Source: Paraclostridium ghonii (GTDB lineage Bacteria > Bacillota > Clostridia > Peptostreptococcales > Peptostreptococcaceae). Taken from it: a stretch of 8,959 bases of DNA. Below, piece after piece: positions 6,156 to 8,959 of the stretch. The notes beneath the pieces were generated by a model that did no database searches, was not told where the DNA came from, and saw only the letters and a program-made list of their open reading frames with translations. Made by a program: the position numbers and the translations under genes. The stretch is from NCBI RefSeq assembly GCF_023653455.1, contig NZ_JAKEDR010000149.1:1-8959 (forward strand), in the 5' to 3' direction. How positions within the stretch are numbered: position 1 is the stretch's first letter; each line of letters begins with the position of its first letter.

Positions 6156-8153
6156 TTGAATAAAATTTTAAAGGGAGCAGGTTTCTATCTACTTATATTT
6201 ATAATTATCGTGGGGATAGTACAGTTCTCAGGTAGTCCAACAGAAAAAGTAGAAGAAATGAAGTTTTCAAGTGTCTATAGAGAGCTTATGAAAGAAAACA
6301 TATCTAGTATAAAGATTGTAGAAGACACGATTGTAGAGGGAACTATAAAGAGTACAAATAAGAAGTTTAAAACATACATACCAGAAGAAATTCAGACACA
6401 GAAGCTTGCCGATGAACTATTAAAACAAGCTAATGAGGGTAAATTACAATTAATCGGAGCGCCAAAACCAACAACTCCTTGGTTCTTTGATATAATACCA
6501 TCACTGCTTATGCTTTTCTTTGTTTTAATATTATGGTTTGTATTTATGAATCAGTCTCAAGGTGGAGGCGGAAAGGTTATGAACTTTGGAAAATCTAAAG
6601 CTAAAGTTCATAAAGATGATGATAAGACAAGAGTTACATTTAAAGATGTAGCAGGTCTTAATGAAGAAAAAGAAGATTTACAAGAAGTTGTCGACTTTTT
6701 AAAGAATCCAAAAAAATATATAGACTTAGGGGCTAGAATACCTAAAGGTATATTAATGGTTGGACCTCCAGGAACTGGTAAAACATACTTATCAAGAGCA
6801 GTTGCAGGAGAAGCGGGAGTTCCATTTTTCAGTATAAGTGGGTCCGATTTCGTTGAAATGTTCGTTGGGGTAGGTGCTTCAAGAGTTAGATCTTTATTTG
6901 AAGATGCAAAGAAAAATGCTCCAGCGATAATATTTATAGATGAGATCGATGCAGTTGGTAGAAAAAGAGGTGCAGGACTTGGCGGAGGCCATGATGAAAG
7001 AGAACAAACTCTTAACCAATTACTAGTTGAAATGGATGGATTTGGTGTTAATCAAGGTATAATAATAATGGCGGCTACAAATAGACCGGATATATTAGAC
7101 CCAGCACTTTTAAGACCTGGTAGATTTGACAGACAAGTAGTTGTAGGAGCACCAGATGTAAAAGGTAGAGAAGCTATATTTAAGGTTCATTCTAAGAATA
7201 AACCTTTAGCAGATGATGTTAAGATTGAAGTTTTAGCTAGAAGAACTCCAGGGTTCACTCCTGCTGATATAGAAAACTTAATGAATGAAGCTGCAATTCT
7301 TACTGCTAGAAAAAGAGAAAAGAAAATACACATGGATACTATAGAAGAAGCTATAACTAAGGTAATAGCAGGTGTTGCTAAAAAATCTAGAGTTATAAGT
7401 GAACCAGAAAGAAAATTAACAGCATATCATGAAGCGGGTCATGCTGTATGTGCTCATATACTTGAACATGTAAGCCCTGTTCATCAAGTTACTATAGTTC
7501 CAAGAGGTAGAGCTGGAGGATTTACAATGCAACTTCCAGTTGAAGATAAATTCTATGCTACTAAGAATGAAATGAAGGAAAATATAATTGTTTTACTTGG
7601 TGGGAGAGTTGCAGAAGAGTTAACTTTAGATGATATATCTACAGGAGCGTCAAATGACTTAGAGAGAGTTTCGGCAACAGCTAGACAAATGGTAACTAAA
7701 TACGGAATGAGTTCTAAACTAGGACCTATGACATTCGGAGATGGTGAAGAAGAGGTATTCTTAGGAAATAGTATAGGAAGCAAGAGAAATTATTCTGAAG
7801 AAGTTGCATTTGAGATAGATAATGAAATAAAAGATATTGTTGCTGCAGCTTATGTAAAAACTAAACAATTATTAACAGATAATATGGATAGATTAGAGTA
7901 TGTGGCCCAAGCATTATTGGTACACGAAACTTTAGATGCAGAGCAATTTATAAAAGCATTTAATAAAGAATTATCTTTAGATCCTAAGTTAGAAAATGCA
8001 ACAACAGAAGAAACTATCGATAAAGAAGATGCAATAGAAGTTGATTTTAAAGAAGAAAAATTAGATCTAGTTAAAGATGAAGATGCTAATAATAAAAATG
8101 AAGACGTTAACAATAACGATGTAGATGATGATAAAGATAAAATAGATGAGTAA
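6156..8153 (+). CDS. ftsH: ATP-dependent zinc metalloprotease FtsH
   Basis: FtsH is a hexameric membrane-anchored AAA+ protease that degrades misfolded membrane proteins and regulatory substrates. The 665-residue product has transmembrane segments at about 10-24 and 113-131 flanking a small extracytoplasmic domain. The AAA+ module has Walker A GPPGTGKT (203-210), pore loop [11 protein letters not shown] (235-245), Walker B IIFIDEID (258-265) and a second region of homology, [20 protein letters not shown] (307-326), with both arginine fingers. The protease domain has the zinc motif HEAGH (425-429) and the third ligand Asp501 in TGASNDLE. After about residue 610 comes a low-complexity Asp/Glu/Asn/Lys tail of some 55 residues, a variable part of the family. 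The start is TTG at 6156, supported by a near-perfect AAAGGAGG (6141-6148) seven bases upstream and no better ATG. It follows tilS directly; the hpt gene often found between them is absent. A terminator follows. Confidence 0.97.
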   Translation: MNKILKGAGFYLLIFIIIVGIVQFSGSPTEKVEEMKFSSVYRELMKENISSIKIVEDTIVEGTIKSTNKKFKTYIPEEIQTQKLADELLKQANEGKLQLIGAPKPTTPWFFDIIPSLLMLFFVLILWFVFMNQSQGGGGKVMNFGKSKAKVHKDDDKTRVTFKDVAGLNEEKEDLQEVVDFLKNPKKYIDLGARIPKGILMVGPPGTGKTYLSRAVAGEAGVPFFSISGSDFVEMFVGVGASRVRSLFEDAKKNAPAIIFIDEIDAVGRKRGAGLGGGHDEREQTLNQLLVEMDGFGVNQGIIIMAATNRPDILDPALLRPGRFDRQVVVGAPDVKGREAIFKVHSKNKPLADDVKIEVLARRTPGFTPADIENLMNEAAILTARKREKKIHMDTIEEAITKVIAGVAKKSRVISEPERKLTAYHEAGHAVCAHILEHVSPVHQVTIVPRGRAGGFTMQLPVEDKFYATKNEMKENIIVLLGGRVAEELTLDDISTGASNDLERVSATARQMVTKYGMSSKLGPMTFGDGEEEVFLGNSIGSKRNYSEEVAFEIDNEIKDIVAAAYVKTKQLLTDNMDRLEYVAQALLVHETLDAEQFIKAFNKELSLDPKLENATTEETIDKEDAIEVDFKEEKLDLVKDEDANNKNEDVNNNDVDDDKDKIDE

Positions 8154-8160
8154 TAAAAAT

Positions 8161-8191
8161 AAAAGGCTAGGGTTTCCCTAGCCTTTAGTTT
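8161..8191 (+). terminator. Intrinsic terminator after ftsH
   Basis: AAAGGCTAGGG (8162-8172) pairs perfectly over 11 bp with CCCTAGCCTTT (8176-8186) around a TTT loop. It starts 8 bases after the ftsH stop codon. The U-tract is imperfect (TTTAGTTTGATTATT), so some read-through into birA is possible. That would suit the very short gap left for a separate birA promoter. Confidence 0.85.
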
Positions 8192-8218
8192 GATTATTAA
8201 TTGAATAGAGGTGCTATT

Positions 8219-8959
8219 TTGAGAGAAAAAATTGTTAATTTATTACTAAATAGTGATTTGGAATTTATTTCAGGAGAAGAAATTTCTAAGCAATTAGGAA
8301 TTTCTAGGACTGCTGTATGGAAACATATAAATATTTTAAAAGAGCAAGGATATGAGATAGAATCAGTAAATAAAAAGGGATATAGATTAAAAGAGTCTCC
8401 AGATGATATTTTAAGTAAGGAAAATATATTACATGACCTTAATACTATATTTATAGGGAAAGAAATAATACATTTTGATTCTATAGACTCTACAAATAAT
8501 TATGCTAAAAATATAGCTAATGAAGCTATTTATGGAACGGTAGTTATAAGTGAAGAGCAATTAAGTGGAAGAGGTAGATTAGGAAAACAATGGTATTCTA
8601 AAAAGCATGAAGGTATATGGATGAGTGTAATATTAAAACCAAATATACTTCCTATGGATGCGCCTTTTGTAACTTTGATTGCAGGAGCTAGTATAGTTAA
8701 AGCATTAAGTAATTTAGGTGTGGATGCCAGTATAAAATGGCCTAATGATATAATATTAAACGGAAAGAAAATTTGTGGTATTTTAACTGAATTATCAGCT
8801 GAAATTGAGAGAGTAAATTATATTGTATTGGGGATTGGAATAAATGTAAAAACTATAGATTTCTCTGAGGATATATTAAGTACGCGTAGAAACAGCAGAC
8901 ACAGCGGACGAAAAGAGAGGAGGAAAAGAAGGGGCAGGGAGAAAAAACAAAAAAAAGAA
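8219..8959 (+). CDS. birA: Bifunctional biotin operon repressor / biotin--protein ligase BirA (partial, 3' part missing)
   Basis: BirA activates biotin with ATP and attaches it to carrier-protein lysines. With an N-terminal helix-turn-helix it also represses biotin genes. The start is TTG at 8219, chosen because GAGGTG (8208-8213) lies five bases upstream; an in-frame TTG at 8201 has no such site, and a stop at 8198-8200 bounds the frame. The HTH domain is residues 1-60 (GEEISKQLGISRTAVWKHI at 19-37, GYRL at 54-57). The ligase domain follows: DSIDSTNNYA (87-96), biotin/AMP loop SGRGRLGKQW (116-125), KWPND (173-177), GKKICGILTE (182-191) and VLGIGINV (203-210). Family resemblance stops at about residue 221 (base 8881). 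The remaining 26 codons encode an unrelated, highly basic stretch in the anomalous terminal sequence. No stop occurs before the window ends; a complete enzyme would be about 320 residues. Confidence 0.93.
   Translation, partial: MREKIVNLLLNSDLEFISGEEISKQLGISRTAVWKHINILKEQGYEIESVNKKGYRLKESPDDILSKENILHDLNTIFIGKEIIHFDSIDSTNNYAKNIANEAIYGTVVISEEQLSGRGRLGKQWYSKKHEGIWMSVILKPNILPMDAPFVTLIAGASIVKALSNLGVDASIKWPNDIILNGKKICGILTELSAEIERVNYIVLGIGINVKTIDFSEDILSTRRNSRHSGRKERRKRRGREKKQKKE
8882..8959. other. Anomalous purine-rich terminal segment, probable contig-end artefact
   Basis: By hand count these 78 bases hold 42 A, 25 G, 10 C and one T. The sequence just upstream is ordinary AT-rich coding DNA with abundant T. 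The change is abrupt at about 8882-8884, in the middle of the conserved BirA domain, and the segment decays into A-runs at the window end. An ACGCGT hexamer (8882-8887) sits at the junction. Low-quality read ends, adapter read-through or a chimeric join would give this pattern. No recognisable full adapter is seen. Confidence 0.75.

Noticed and set aside
7553..8113. Two minus-strand open frames inside the 3' part of ftsH
   Set aside because: They are antisense to the protease domain and acidic tail. Their Ser-rich composition simply mirrors GAT/GAA codons.
8882..8959. A basic C-terminal extension fused to BirA as a novel nucleic-acid-binding domain
   Set aside because: The switch occurs inside the conserved catalytic domain, at the window edge, with an almost T-free composition. 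An artefact explains it better.
1..8959. Mobile element, CRISPR array, prophage, defence or biosynthetic system
   Set aside because: All coding space is taken by recognisable chromosomal genes. There are no direct repeat arrays, transposase or integrase motifs, or unexplained gene clusters.

Overview
This is an AT-rich (by eye about 30% GC) stretch of chromosome from a low-GC, endospore-forming Firmicute. Protein content and gene order (spoIIR, a SleB-like cortex hydrolase, ddl, murI, a DUF1934 gene, tilS, ftsH, birA) look most like the Peptostreptococcaceae / Clostridioides-type clostridia. That placement is inference from recalled family resemblance, not a search.

Layout. (1) 21-1283: a sporulation/germination pair. 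spoIIR and a SleB/CwlJ-type cell-wall hydrolase lie 28 bp apart and end at a strong intrinsic terminator. (2) 1362-3738: a peptidoglycan-precursor group of D-Ala-D-Ala ligase (ddl), glutamate racemase (murI) and a DUF1934 (YwiB-like) protein. An unusual hairpin lies between murI and the DUF1934 gene. (3) 3739-3767: a bidirectional terminator. It separates that group from the only minus-strand gene, a secreted NodB-family polysaccharide deacetylase (3772-4470), which has a candidate sporulation-type (sigma-E/K-like) -10 element upstream. (4) 4471-4735: the divergent intergenic region, the longest non-coding stretch. (5) 4736-8153: tilS followed directly by ftsH, without the hpt gene that commonly sits between them in Firmicutes, then a terminator. 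(6) 8219-end: the 5' part of birA, reading off the window.

The last 78 bases (8882-8959) do not look like this genome. They contain one T, are about 86% purine, and replace the expected BirA sequence with a run of basic residues. The best reading is a low-quality or chimeric contig end, so birA should be treated as incomplete, with only about 221 trustworthy codons.

How the genes fit together: several act on the cell wall or spore envelope. Ddl and MurI supply D-amino-acid precursors. The deacetylase and the SleB-like enzyme modify or cut glycan strands, plausibly in the spore. SpoIIR is the forespore-to-mother-cell signal that triggers sigma-E. TilS, FtsH and BirA are housekeeping. I found no mobile element, CRISPR array, tRNA/rRNA gene or defence system, and no convincing new system. 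The points worth checking are regulatory (the deacetylase promoter, the murI hairpin), organisational (missing hpt, spoIIR-sleB pairing) and quality-related (the contig end).
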